64,000 nucleotides of DNA from Kroppenstedtia guangzhouensis (lineage in GTDB: Bacteria > Bacillota > Bacilli > Thermoactinomycetales > DSM-45169). The notes beneath the pieces are model-generated. The model saw nothing but the letters and a program-made list of their open reading frames with translations. It made no database searches and was not told where the DNA came from. Position numbers and translations under genes: made by a program. Each line of letters opens with the position of its first letter. Within the stretch, counting starts at the first letter, position 1. The DNA lies in the NCBI RefSeq assembly GCF_014637345.1, contig NZ_BMEX01000001.1, forward strand, positions 372,001 to 436,000. The letters are read 5' to 3'. This document shows positions 55,299-63,862 of this stretch, piece by piece.

Positions 55299-56552
55299 AT
55301 GCGTGCTGAATTGGTCGCGGTGGGAACCGAGCTGTTGTTGGGGCAGATTGTGGACACCCACTCCGCATTTTTGTCTCGGGAACTCTCGAGCCTGGGAATT
55401 GATGTGTATTTTCACACTTCCGTCGGTGACAATCGGGATCGGCTCGTTGCTGTGGTGAAGACAGCTGTTTCCCGCTCCGATTTGGTTATTTTCACTGGTG
55501 GATTGGGTCCAACTGAGGATGATCTGACGAAAGAGACTGTGGCTGAGGCTTTGGGAGTCCCGCTGGTGGAACATCCTCCCTCGGTGGCTTCGTTAGAACG
55601 GCTGTTTTCCGAAAAGGGTCAAACTATCCCACCATCCAACTATAAACAGGCGTTGGTGTTTGAAGGGGGAGAGGTGTTCCCAAACCCCAATGGAACTGCC
55701 CCCGGCGTGGCGGTATCGACGGATTCGGTTACCTGTGTTCTCCTTCCGGGTCCTCCGACGGAGCTGTATCCTATGTATCATGCGGAGGTACGTCCCTTTT
55801 TGGAATCGATCCGCAGCAAAGAGGAAGCGGTGGTATCCCATGTTCTCCGGTTTTTCGGAATAGGTGAATCCCATCTGACAGAGCGGATTGGAAATCTGAT
55901 CCAAGACCAGACAAATCCGACGATTGCCCCTTTGGCCAAGGAAGGGGAGGTTACTCTTCGCTTGACGGCGAAAGCCGATGACCGTCAAAGAGCGCAGGAA
56001 TTGATGGCTCCGGTGAAGGAGGCGATTTTGCACTCTGTCGGTCAGTTCATGTACGGTGAGGATGATGACACCTTGGAAAAATTGGTCATCTCTGCACTCA
56101 GGGATCAGGGAAAGAGGCTGGCTGTGGCTGAAAGTTGCACCGGGGGATTGCTGGCTCAGACACTGACATCGGTGCCCGGCAGCAGCGCGGGTTTTCAAGG
56201 TGGAGTCGTTTGTTATGCCAATGAGGTGAAAACGGGAATGCTCGGAGTGTCCCCTGAGCTGTTAAAAACCCACGGGGCGGTCAGCATGGATTCGGCTCTT
56301 GCCTTGGCGGAAGGGGTGCGGGGCCGATTCGATACCGACTTTGGTCTCAGTGTGACGGGTGTGGCAGGTCCAGGCCGGGTGGAGGAAAAACCGGTGGGCT
56401 TGGTTTATCTGGGAGTATCCGAACGGGGCGAGGCGACCCGGGCCTACCGTTTGAATCTTGGCGGTTCCCGGGAAAAGATTCAAATCCGGGCTGTCAAACA
56501 GGCACTCCATGCTCTGTTGGAACGATTAAAGAAAGGTGTAGCTGCGAAATGA
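55299..56552 (+). CDS. cinA: CinA, competence/damage-inducible protein (nicotinamide-nucleotide amidase type)
   Basis: Two-domain CinA of 417 aa: N-terminal MoaB-like domain (AELVAVGTELLLGQIVDTHSAFL, FTGGLGPTEDDLTKE) and C-terminal amidase domain (VAESCTGGLLAQTLTSVPGSSAGF, GVAGPG). It deamidates nicotinamide mononucleotide in studied species and is often cotranscribed with recA. Here recA is more than 2 kb away, and cinA overlaps the DEAD-box gene instead (ATGA). ATG 55299 follows GAAAGGAAG. Confidence 0.95.
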   Translation: MRAELVAVGTELLLGQIVDTHSAFLSRELSSLGIDVYFHTSVGDNRDRLVAVVKTAVSRSDLVIFTGGLGPTEDDLTKETVAEALGVPLVEHPPSVASLERLFSEKGQTIPPSNYKQALVFEGGEVFPNPNGTAPGVAVSTDSVTCVLLPGPPTELYPMYHAEVRPFLESIRSKEEAVVSHVLRFFGIGESHLTERIGNLIQDQTNPTIAPLAKEGEVTLRLTAKADDRQRAQELMAPVKEAILHSVGQFMYGEDDDTLEKLVISALRDQGKRLAVAESCTGGLLAQTLTSVPGSSAGFQGGVVCYANEVKTGMLGVSPELLKTHGAVSMDSALALAEGVRGRFDTDFGLSVTGVAGPGRVEEKPVGLVYLGVSERGEATRAYRLNLGGSREKIQIRAVKQALHALLERLKKGVAAK

Positions 56553-58132
56553 AGCGTTTTGATTCCTTTGAATTGGATGCCCTGATTATGAAAGGGATCC
56601 GGGAGATGGGGTTTGAAGAGCCGTCTCCCATTCAGGCGGAATGTATCCCCGCCGTCCTCCGGGGAGAGGATGTGATCGGCCAGGCCCAAACGGGGACCGG
56701 AAAAACGGCCGCTTTTGGAATTCCCCTCCTGGAGCATGTGGACTCCGGCTCCAGAAAAGTGAAAGCTGTCGTGCTGGCTCCAACCCGGGAGTTGGCGATC
56801 CAAGTTTCCGAAGAACTCCGCAAGATCGGGCGCGCCAAGCGGGTTAAGACGTTACCCATCTATGGCGGACAACCGATCGGACGTCAGATCAAGGCTCTAA
56901 AACAAGGCGTTCAGGTGGTGATCGGCACACCGGGGCGCATGCTGGATCACCTTCGTCGTGGAACTCTTCGTTTGGATTATGTGGAGATGCTGGTGTTGGA
57001 TGAGGCAGACGAGATGTTGGATATGGGATTCATCGACGATATTGAGGCAGTGATGGATCACTTGCCGGAGAACCGGCAATTGTTGCTTTTCTCGGCCACC
57101 ATCCCGCCGGCTATCCGGCAGCTCGCTCGCAAATATATGAATAAGCCCCGGTTTATCACGGTGAGCCGTGGGGAAGTGACCGCTCCGGTCATTGAACAGG
57201 TTTATTATAAAGTTTTGGAAAGTACCAAACTGGATTCGCTGTGTCGCATCTTGGACAGCGAGTCCCTGGAGCAAGGAATCCTGTTTTGTCGTACGAAAAA
57301 AGGTGTGGACGAGCTGGCAGAATCCTTACAGGCGCGGGGATACCTTGCCGCCGGACTGCACGGGGATCTGGCTCAGCAACAGCGGGACCGGGTGATGAAC
57401 TCTTTTCGACGGGGGGACATTGAGCTGTTGGTGGCCACTGATGTGGCGGCCCGTGGAATTGATGTGGGAACAGTCTCCCATGTGATCAACTATGATATTC
57501 CTCAGGATGCGGAAAGTTATGTGCACCGTATCGGTCGGACCGGTCGGGCCGGCCGCACGGGAATTGCCTTGACGTTGGTCACTCCCCGGGAGATGAAACA
57601 ACTTCGCTCCATCGAACATGAAATCGCCGGTGAGTTGAAACCCCGGGAGCTTCCGAGCCTGGAGGAAGTGGCGGAACGGCAACAAGAGTTGCTGAAAGAG
57701 CAGTTGGTTGAGACGATCCAGTCCGGTGAACTGATCCCGATCTTTGAAGAGCTGGTGCAAAGCTTGACCGAGAAACACGATGCAAATCAGATCGCGGCAG
57801 CGGCCCTGCACATGGCTTTTGCGGACCGCTTTACCGGGGGAACCGATGCAGTCTATGACTTTGGCGAAACGGGAGCTTCCCCGGGCATGGTCCGTTTCTT
57901 CATCAATGTGGGTCGCAATGCGGATATCCGTCCGCGGGAGCTGGTGAAAGCGATCGCCGAGCAGGCGGGAATAGCTGCCAAAAAAGTGGGTCGGATCAAT
58001 ATATATGATCGGTTCTCGTTTGTGGAAGTTCCCGAAGAGGCGGCTCCCTTCGTATTTGAAGCCCTCCGTCAGAGCAAGATCAATGGTGCAAGGGTCAATT
58101 TGGAGCCGGCCCGGCCCCGGAACCGTTCCTGA
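56549..58132 (+). CDS. DEAD-box RNA helicase with DbpA-type RNA-binding domain
   Basis: ATP-dependent RNA helicase, 527 aa. Motifs in order: Q-motif PSPIQAECI, AQTGTGKT, APTRELAIQ, TPGRMLDHL, LDEADEMLD, FSATIPP, the C-terminal VATDVAARGIDV and HRIGRTGRAGR. After about residue 375 come a charged helical region and a DbpA/CsdA-like RNA-binding domain (RFFINVGRNADIRPRELVKAI). Resembles CshA/DeaD proteins of ribosome assembly and RNA decay; exact orthology unclear. It separates cinA from recA. Confidence 0.93.
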   Translation: MKRFDSFELDALIMKGIREMGFEEPSPIQAECIPAVLRGEDVIGQAQTGTGKTAAFGIPLLEHVDSGSRKVKAVVLAPTRELAIQVSEELRKIGRAKRVKTLPIYGGQPIGRQIKALKQGVQVVIGTPGRMLDHLRRGTLRLDYVEMLVLDEADEMLDMGFIDDIEAVMDHLPENRQLLLFSATIPPAIRQLARKYMNKPRFITVSRGEVTAPVIEQVYYKVLESTKLDSLCRILDSESLEQGILFCRTKKGVDELAESLQARGYLAAGLHGDLAQQQRDRVMNSFRRGDIELLVATDVAARGIDVGTVSHVINYDIPQDAESYVHRIGRTGRAGRTGIALTLVTPREMKQLRSIEHEIAGELKPRELPSLEEVAERQQELLKEQLVETIQSGELIPIFEELVQSLTEKHDANQIAAAALHMAFADRFTGGTDAVYDFGETGASPGMVRFFINVGRNADIRPRELVKAIAEQAGIAAKKVGRINIYDRFSFVEVPEEAAPFVFEALRQSKINGARVNLEPARPRNRS

Positions 58133-58138
58133 TCCTGC

Positions 58139-58190
58139 AACGAAAAACCCCCGCCGGTTGGAGACGGCAGGGGTTTTTCGTTGTTTTTTT
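58139..58190. terminator. Bidirectional terminator between the helicase and DUF59 genes
   Basis: CGAAAAACCCC (58141-58151) pairs with GGGGTTTTTCG (58170-58180), with an inner GCCG/CGGC stem after one mismatch. T-runs exist on both strands, so it can stop both convergent transcripts. Confidence 0.88.
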
Positions 58191-58501
58191 CAGTGGATGC
58201 CCAAAGCCATCTTGGCATACCGGGACATCCGATCTTTGCTCCAGGGGGGGTTCCAGACGATGTTCACTTCAACACTCTTGACTCCCTCGACGGACTTGAC
58301 GGCGGTTTCCACCATCTCGTTGATCATTCCGGCAAGAGGGCATCCCATGGCGGTCAAGGTCATGGTGACCTTGACGTTTCCTTCATCATCGATATCCACT
58401 CCGTAGACCAGACCGAGGTTGACGATATCGATATGAAGCTCGGGGTCTTCAACAGTTTCCAGAGCTTCCATGACCTCTTCTTTCATGTTTTCTTTATCCA
58501 C
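58190..58501 (-). CDS. MIP18/DUF59 (SufT/PaaD-like) iron-sulfur cluster assembly protein
   Basis: 103-aa DUF59 protein with the family core VMEALETVEDPELHIDIVNLGLVYGV, VTMTLTAMGCPLAGMI with its conserved Cys, and NIVWNPPWSKDRMS. Members help deliver or mature iron-sulfur clusters; the B. subtilis relative is YitW. GTG at 58501 has AAAGGAG 8 nt upstream; a longer frame to 58606 lacks support. Lies on the minus strand between the helicase and recA. Confidence 0.88.
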   Translation of the reverse strand: MDKENMKEEVMEALETVEDPELHIDIVNLGLVYGVDIDDEGNVKVTMTLTAMGCPLAGMINEMVETAVKSVEGVKSVEVNIVWNPPWSKDRMSRYAKMALGIH

Positions 58502-58661
58502 TTTTCCCACTCCTTTGCAGGGGATTCGGGTTCTGCTGTATGGGATGGATTTTCGCGTCCCGGACGCGTGCGGAGGCATGTGCCTCCATCTGTTAAGTGT
58601 TTCCACACCCTATCCCCCATGATACCAGAGTTTTTCCGGAGTTGCGAGGGGACGGGGGTAC

Positions 58662-58675
58662 CGAATAAATGTTCG
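58662..58675. promoter_or_regulatory. LexA (SOS) box upstream of recA
   Basis: CGAATAAATGTTCG, one base from the Gram-positive SOS form CGAAC-N4-GTTCG. It lies 10 nt before the recA -35. Direct LexA control of recA is well established in Bacillus. Confidence 0.72.
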
Positions 58676-58684
58676 CAAATGGTC

Positions 58685-58713
58685 TTGGCAGGGGCTGAAA
58701 AAGGATGTATGAT
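58685..58713 (+). promoter_or_regulatory. Candidate recA promoter
   Basis: TTGGCA (58685-58690), 17-nt spacer, TATGAT (58708-58713), start codon 35 nt later. Confidence 0.65.
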
Positions 58714-58748
58714 GAGGATATCCAAGGGAATCGAAGGAGTGAGGATGC

Positions 58749-59825
58749 ATGTCCGACCGCCGTCAGGCTTTGGATATGGCTTTAAGGCAGATAGAGAAAC
58801 AGTTTGGTAAAGGTTCGATCATGAAGATGGGGGAAGCTGGTGCCCGTCAAGTGGAAACAGTCTCCAGTGGAGCACTGGCTTTGGACATCTCGCTGGGGGT
58901 TGGAGGATACCCCAGGGGGCGGATCATTGAAGTGTACGGTCCCGAGTCCTCAGGGAAGACGACAGTTGCCCTCCACGCGATCGCCGAGGTTCAACGGGGG
59001 GGAGGACAGGCCGCCTTTATCGATGCGGAACATGCCCTGGATCCCGTTTACGCGGAAAAGTTGGGGGTGAACATCGATGAACTGCTCTTGTCCCAGCCGG
59101 ATACGGGGGAACAGGCACTGGAAATTGCCGAGGCTTTGGTTCGTAGCGGAGCAATCGACATTATCGTCGTCGACTCGGTGGCGGCCCTTGTGCCGAAGGC
59201 GGAAATCGAAGGTGAGATGGGGGACTCCCATGTCGGTTTACAGGCCCGTCTCATGTCCCAGGCTCTTCGCAAGCTTTCCGGTGCGATCAGCAAGTCGAAG
59301 ACGATTGCGATCTTCATCAACCAAATCCGGGAAAAGGTGGGTGTCATGTTTGGCAACCCCGAAACCACCCCTGGAGGCCGCGCCCTGAAATTCTACTCCA
59401 GTGTCCGTCTGGAAGTACGGCGAGCGGAAACGATCAAACAGGGCAACGAAATGGTTGGCAACCGCACCCGGATCAAAGTGGTCAAGAACAAGGTGGCCCC
59501 TCCTTTCAAGCAGGCGGAAGTGGACATCATGTACGGGGAGGGAATCTCTAAAGAAGGCAGCATTCTGGATATCGGAAGCGATCTGGACATTGTGAAAAAG
59601 AGCGGTGCCTGGTACTCCTTTGAAGGAAATCGGTTGGGACAAGGCCGGGAGAATTCCAAGCAATTCCTCAAGGAAAATGCCAAGGTAGCTCTCTCCATCG
59701 AAAACAAGATCCGGGAACATTTCAATCTGCAGACGGTCAGTCCGGAACAGGAGCCAAAGGAGCAGTCGAAAAAGGCGGGGGATGAAAAAAAAGCGGAAGC
59801 TCTTTCCCTCGACCTGAAGGAATAA
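58749..59825 (+). CDS. recA: RecA recombinase
   Basis: Forms the strand-exchange filament on single-stranded DNA and activates LexA cleavage. The 358 aa include [10 protein letters not shown], Walker [10 protein letters not shown], the [18 protein letters not shown] block, VDSVAALVP, loop L2 [21 protein letters not shown] and a charged C terminus. RBS GAAGGAGTGAGG. recX follows after 21 nt, then the Mre11/Rad50-like genes, so the whole group may be SOS-controlled. Confidence 0.98.
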   Translation: MSDRRQALDMALRQIEKQFGKGSIMKMGEAGARQVETVSSGALALDISLGVGGYPRGRIIEVYGPESSGKTTVALHAIAEVQRGGGQAAFIDAEHALDPVYAEKLGVNIDELLLSQPDTGEQALEIAEALVRSGAIDIIVVDSVAALVPKAEIEGEMGDSHVGLQARLMSQALRKLSGAISKSKTIAIFINQIREKVGVMFGNPETTPGGRALKFYSSVRLEVRRAETIKQGNEMVGNRTRIKVVKNKVAPPFKQAEVDIMYGEGISKEGSILDIGSDLDIVKKSGAWYSFEGNRLGQGRENSKQFLKENAKVALSIENKIREHFNLQTVSPEQEPKEQSKKAGDEKKAEALSLDLKE

Positions 59826-59846
59826 TGGAAGAAGGCGTGAGATCCG

Positions 59847-60506
59847 ATGGAAGGCGATGCGGGAGAAATCACGCGGATTGAGAGACAAAAAAGCGGCTTG
59901 CCCCGTTACAACATTCATATTGACGGCACTTATCGATTCTCTGTTCACGAGGATGTATTGGTCCGGTTTGCCCTGTCGAAGGGGATGAAAGTGGATAGAG
60001 AGGAGATTGGGCGGATCCTGGCGGGGGAAGAGCAGAACAAGGTTCGCCAGTCCGCTCTTCGCTATCTCGGTTATCGTCCCCGGACGGTCCGTGAGGTGGA
60101 GCTTTATCTCACGGCCAAGGGGTATGAACGGGATCCCATCCGTCAAGTAATCACCGAAATGAAAAATCAGGGTTTTTTGGACGATCGACAGTTTGCCGAA
60201 GCGTGGGTGGAAGAACGTCGCGGGCGAAAAGGATACGGCATTCTGGCCCTGAAGCGTGAGCTGGAACGGAAGGGAATTCCCCCGGAGATTGCAGAAGATG
60301 TGCTCAGCCGGGTGGACGAGGAAGAAGAACGGAAGCTGGCCCGGGAGACGGCGGAAAAGCGATATCGTCGTCTTGCCGGGGAACCCTGGCCCAAGGTGGA
60401 AAGGCGCCTGGGCCAGTATCTGTTGCGTAGAGGATTTGAACCCTCGCTGGTGTATGGGCTGTTGCACGAGTTTCGGATGAGACACGGGGAAGAGGAAAGG
60501 GGATGA
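59847..60506 (+). CDS. recX: RecX, regulator of RecA
   Basis: Modulates RecA filaments. 219 aa with the RecX three-helix repeats: ALRYLGYRPRTVREVELYLTAKGY, FLDDRQFAEAWVEERRGRKGYGILALKRELERKGI and the C-terminal VERRLGQYLLRRGFEPSLVYGLL. Follows recA with GAAGGCGTGAGATCC upstream of ATG 59847; the SbcD-like gene starts 4 nt after it. Confidence 0.93.
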   Translation: MEGDAGEITRIERQKSGLPRYNIHIDGTYRFSVHEDVLVRFALSKGMKVDREEIGRILAGEEQNKVRQSALRYLGYRPRTVREVELYLTAKGYERDPIRQVITEMKNQGFLDDRQFAEAWVEERRGRKGYGILALKRELERKGIPPEIAEDVLSRVDEEEERKLARETAEKRYRRLAGEPWPKVERRLGQYLLRRGFEPSLVYGLLHEFRMRHGEEERG

Positions 60507-60510
60507 TCCG

Positions 60511-61500
60511 ATGCTTCGTCTCCTCTACGTGACGGATACCCATATCCGGGGGACGGCTCCCCGAAGCAGAACCGATGATTTTGTGGAAGCCCTCCGGAAC
60601 AAGTTGAATGAAGTGATCGACATTGCCGGTCGGGAAAAGGTGAACGCCGTACTTCACGGTGGAGATCTTTTCGACAGACCGGACTTGTCTCCCGCCGTTG
60701 TGCGGGATTTTGCCCGTTTATTGCGCCGGTTGGAAATACCGGTCTATACGATTGCGGGAAATCATGATATCTACGGGCATAATCCGGAGACGGTGGATCG
60801 GTCGATGTTGGGTCTTTTGGATGCTTTTGGAACGGTCGGCTTGATCCGGTCCGGAGAAAAAATCTGTTTGGAGGAGGGGGGAATCCGTGTGCAACTCACC
60901 GGTCAACCCTTCCACTATGATTTGGATCGGCGGGATCCGGCATTGGATTATGTGGTGAAAAATGAGACGGGAGCCGATTACTGTGTTCATATGGTTCACG
61001 GAATGGTGGTGGATCGCGCACTTCCCGACAGTGTTCCCCACACCTTGACGGACCACCTATGGTCGGAGGAGGTGGATGTCCTGTTGACGGGACATTACCA
61101 TGCCGGCTTTCCCATCAAGAAAAAGGGTGGCCGTTATATCATCAATCCGGGAGCCTTGGCCCGGATCAACAACCACCCGTCGGAAATCAGCCGGCATCCT
61201 CAAGTGGCATTGCTCGATTTCGGAAGTGAAATCACCGTGAAACTCCTTCCCCTGAAATGTGCCGCTCCAGGGGAAGAGGTTCTGGACCGGTCTTGGGTGG
61301 AACAGGCGGCTTACCGGGAAGAGAGGATCGCCGCCTTTGAACGGGAAATCCGGGATCATGATTTTCGAAGTCTCCATGTACAGGGAATTGTGGAGGAGAT
61401 CGCCGGATCGAAGAATGTGGAGGATGAGGTCCGCCACGAAGCATTGCGACGGATTGCGGTGGTGCAAGAACACTTGGGAACCGGGAGGGACGAGGATTGA
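60511..61500 (+). CDS. Mre11/SbcD-like calcineurin-type nuclease
   Basis: Metallophosphoesterase of the SbcD/Mre11 type, 329 aa. All phosphoesterase motifs are visible: YVTDTHIRG, HGGDLFDRPDL, IAGNHDIYGHN, CVHMVHGM and TGHYHAGFP. The C-terminal ~80 aa probably form the capping and ATPase-binding segment (SWVEQAAYREERIAAFEREI). It begins 4 nt after recX and overlaps the ATPase gene by 4 nt (ATTGA junction). With the next three genes it forms an Mre11/Rad50-like set. Sequence is diverged from the housekeeping SbcD I remember, so I give no symbol. Confidence 0.88.
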   Translation: MLRLLYVTDTHIRGTAPRSRTDDFVEALRNKLNEVIDIAGREKVNAVLHGGDLFDRPDLSPAVVRDFARLLRRLEIPVYTIAGNHDIYGHNPETVDRSMLGLLDAFGTVGLIRSGEKICLEEGGIRVQLTGQPFHYDLDRRDPALDYVVKNETGADYCVHMVHGMVVDRALPDSVPHTLTDHLWSEEVDVLLTGHYHAGFPIKKKGGRYIINPGALARINNHPSEISRHPQVALLDFGSEITVKLLPLKCAAPGEEVLDRSWVEQAAYREERIAAFEREIRDHDFRSLHVQGIVEEIAGSKNVEDEVRHEALRRIAVVQEHLGTGRDED

Positions 61501-62972
61501 AACGTTTTGAACGGTTAGTGATCGAAAACTTTCAGTCCCATGAACAGACAGAGGTGTTCTTCACCAATGGGCTCAACGTGTTCGTCGGCCCGTCGGACAG
61601 CGGAAAAAGCGCGATCCTGAGGGCGCTCCGATGGGTTCTCTACAATGAACCCAAAGGGACCGACTTCATCCGGGCGGGAAAAAAAAGGTGTCGGGTCACC
61701 CTGACTCTATCTGACGGTACACAGATCACGCGGATGCGCTCCTCTTCCGTCAACAGGTACATACTGAAGACTCCGGAGCAGGAGGAACAAGTGTATGAGG
61801 GGTTCGGATCCTCTGTCCCTCAGGAAGTCCTGGATGCTCATGGGATGCATGTGTTGAAGCTGGACTCGGATTGGAAGCTTCCTGTCCAGTTCGGTACTCA
61901 GCTGGAACCGCCGTTTCTGCTGGCGGAAACGGGAATGGTGAAGGCGAAATCCATCGGCAGGGTCAGCGGAGCACACATCATTGACATCGCTTTGCAAGGA
62001 ACGGCAAAGGATTTGACCGCGGTCAATTCGAGACTGAAACATGTGGTGGAGCAATCGGACGAGCTAAAAAAGCGCTTGGAGCCCTATGAAGATTTGCCCA
62101 GACTCCAGGAAAGACTGGAAGAGGCTGAAGCCCAATATGAGGAAGCGACGGCCATGCATGCTCGCCTGGAAGCTATTTGTCAACTGAAGGGTCGCCTAGA
62201 TCTGATGAGCCGGGAGAAGAAGGAGACCCGGGACAGGTTGGGACGGTTGTCCGGTGTTGATGAAGCGAACCGGATCCTGCTGGAAGCGGAACGGGCCCTT
62301 TCTAAACTGAGTTACATGAAGCGGCTTTCCTCAGCCTGTTTGGGTATCTGGAGGGAACGGGACGGATGGAAAAAAGTCTGGGTCGAAACCGGACGAACGA
62401 TGGAAGTGGAGGAGCACCTGTCCAATCTTTTGAAGGAACAGGAGCGACTGAGGCAACTCACCCCGCTCCGGGAGAATCTGAAACGGGTGCAACAGGAAGC
62501 CGGCCGACAGCGGAGGATTTGTTCGGCAACCGCCGCAATCGATCAGATAGATCTGGATCAACTGGAGGGTCTGGGCAGGCGTTATCGGGCTTTGGTGGGG
62601 CTGCTTCCGAAGATTCGTGCATTGGGACAGGAAAAGAAGCAGTTGCACAACCGACTTCGGAAGCTGGTTGATCTGCCGGAAGAACAGGTGGAAAAGTTGA
62701 ATGATCTGGTGGAGAAACGAGGACGTCTCCTCAGTCTGGAACAGGTATGGAGGGACTGCCGGAGGCGTTTGTCCCGGGGGCGCCGTTTTTTGAAGGAAAA
62801 AGGAGACGTAATCGATAGATACACCGGACAACTGGCTGCCCTTCTCCGTGCATTGGGCCGGTGTCCCACCTGTAGTTCCCCGATCGACGATTCCGTCCTG
62901 GATCATATCATGGAAGAATACGGAGGAGGAATGGCCGGTGCAGCAGCAGGAAGAGAAGATCAAACAACTTAA
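61497..62972 (+). CDS. Rad50/SbcC-like ATPase, N-terminal half ending at the zinc hook
   Basis: 491-aa N-terminal lobe and ascending coil of an SMC/Rad50-like ATPase. Walker A GPSDSGKS is at 31-38 after LVIENFQSHEQTEVFF. Globular ATPase sequence runs to about 165, then heptad-rich coiled coil (170-445) and finally CPTC at 456-459, the CxxC of a Rad50 zinc hook, only 32 residues from the stop. No Walker B or signature motif is present in this chain; they are in the gene at 63185. The start at 61497 is TTG/ATTG overlapping the SbcD-like stop. Partner of the Mre11-like nuclease. Confidence 0.82.
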   Translation: MKRFERLVIENFQSHEQTEVFFTNGLNVFVGPSDSGKSAILRALRWVLYNEPKGTDFIRAGKKRCRVTLTLSDGTQITRMRSSSVNRYILKTPEQEEQVYEGFGSSVPQEVLDAHGMHVLKLDSDWKLPVQFGTQLEPPFLLAETGMVKAKSIGRVSGAHIIDIALQGTAKDLTAVNSRLKHVVEQSDELKKRLEPYEDLPRLQERLEEAEAQYEEATAMHARLEAICQLKGRLDLMSREKKETRDRLGRLSGVDEANRILLEAERALSKLSYMKRLSSACLGIWRERDGWKKVWVETGRTMEVEEHLSNLLKEQERLRQLTPLRENLKRVQQEAGRQRRICSATAAIDQIDLDQLEGLGRRYRALVGLLPKIRALGQEKKQLHNRLRKLVDLPEEQVEKLNDLVEKRGRLLSLEQVWRDCRRRLSRGRRFLKEKGDVIDRYTGQLAALLRALGRCPTCSSPIDDSVLDHIMEEYGGGMAGAAAGREDQTT

Positions 62973-63201
62973 AAATGCGCTGAACAAAGCGAAGGATCAG
63001 CGTTACAGGGCTGAAGCCAGGTTGGAGAGTCTGGAACAGGAGGAAAGGAAACTCCTGAAAGAGATGGAGGAACTCGGAGTGGAGCCTGATCGGCTGGAAG
63101 AGGAGATCAAAAGGCTGGAAGAGGAGATTGAAAGTCGGATTCAGGAGGCATGGAAGCTGTTGCCGGAGGAGCTGAAACGCAACCATGGATCGGACAAGTG
63201 A
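62938..63201 (+). CDS. Small coiled-coil protein between the two ATPase halves
   Basis: 87-aa, almost entirely heptad-patterned, charged protein (KIKQLKNALNKAKDQRYRAEARLESLEQ, EEEIKRLEEEIESRIQEA). GTG 62938 is 7 nt after GGAGGAGGA and overlaps the N-half gene by 35 nt; its own end overlaps the C-half gene by 17 nt. It corresponds in position to the start of the descending Rad50 coil, so it may pair with the N-half coil near the hook. No catalytic motif. Confidence 0.72.
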   Translation: MQQQEEKIKQLKNALNKAKDQRYRAEARLESLEQEERKLLKEMEELGVEPDRLEEEIKRLEEEIESRIQEAWKLLPEELKRNHGSDK

Positions 63202-63862
63202 ACTGAATGCGTTGAGCCGGGCTTTGTCTTCGGCCAAAAAGGAAGCCCTAATCAGGGAAACGGAGAGAAACGGGCTGCAGGAGCTCTTGAATGATACGGA
63301 AAAACGGCGGCAGGATGCGGAAAAAGAGCGGGACCTTTTCGAAAAGGTGAGAGTTCTCCTTCAGGGCTCGGCGGAGCATGCCCGTCGACAAGCGAAGGAG
63401 CAGATGGAGACATTGGTGACCAATGCCCTCCAGTATGTATTTGGCCCACAGTTTCGATTTGAAATCGAGCTGTTGGAACACGGTGGCAAATCGGCGGCTG
63501 AGTTTTATGTCATCACGGACTGGGAAGGGGTCCCAGTGAAGACCAAGCCCCAGGATGCCCGCGGAGGGGGAGTGGTGGATATCATCTCTCTGGCACTGAG
63601 GGTGGCGATGGTGGAAACTTTTCGACCCAGACCGGAAGGCCCTTTGATTCTGGATGAGCCGGGAAAGCATGTCAGTGCGGAATATGTGATTCCCATGCTG
63701 GAATTTCTCAAATCCACTGCAGAGATGTTTGGTCGGCAGGTGATTCTGGTCAGTCACAATTCTCACCTTACGGAAGGGGCTGATCGAGTCTTTCAGGTTC
63801 AGATGAGAGGTGGGGGAACTCTGGTCCGCCCTTCCGGTCTTCTTGACAATGGGGTCGAGTAA
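63185..63862 (+). CDS. Rad50/SbcC-like ATPase, C-terminal half
   Basis: 225-aa C-terminal lobe: a short coiled coil (1-85), then LVTNALQYVFGPQFRFEIELLE, the signature-like DARGGGVVDIISLALRVAMVETF near 123-145, Walker B GPLILDEPGKHVS near 150-162 and the switch His in ILVSHNSHLTEGAD. It supplies the signature and Walker B that the gene at 61497 lacks. The signature reads GGG rather than LSGG, a form I associate with phage-type and stand-alone Rad50-like ATPases. The ribosome-binding site (GGAGGAG, 13 nt away) is distant, so coupling to the upstream gene is likely. Confidence 0.82.
   Translation: MDRTSELNALSRALSSAKKEALIRETERNGLQELLNDTEKRRQDAEKERDLFEKVRVLLQGSAEHARRQAKEQMETLVTNALQYVFGPQFRFEIELLEHGGKSAAEFYVITDWEGVPVKTKPQDARGGGVVDIISLALRVAMVETFRPRPEGPLILDEPGKHVSAEYVIPMLEFLKSTAEMFGRQVILVSHNSHLTEGADRVFQVQMRGGGTLVRPSGLLDNGVE

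Noticed and set aside
61497-63862. Simple frameshifted sbcC pseudogene
   Set aside because: Two of the three genes have their own suitably spaced ribosome-binding site or coupled start, overlaps are of typical size, and all motifs are intact across the set.
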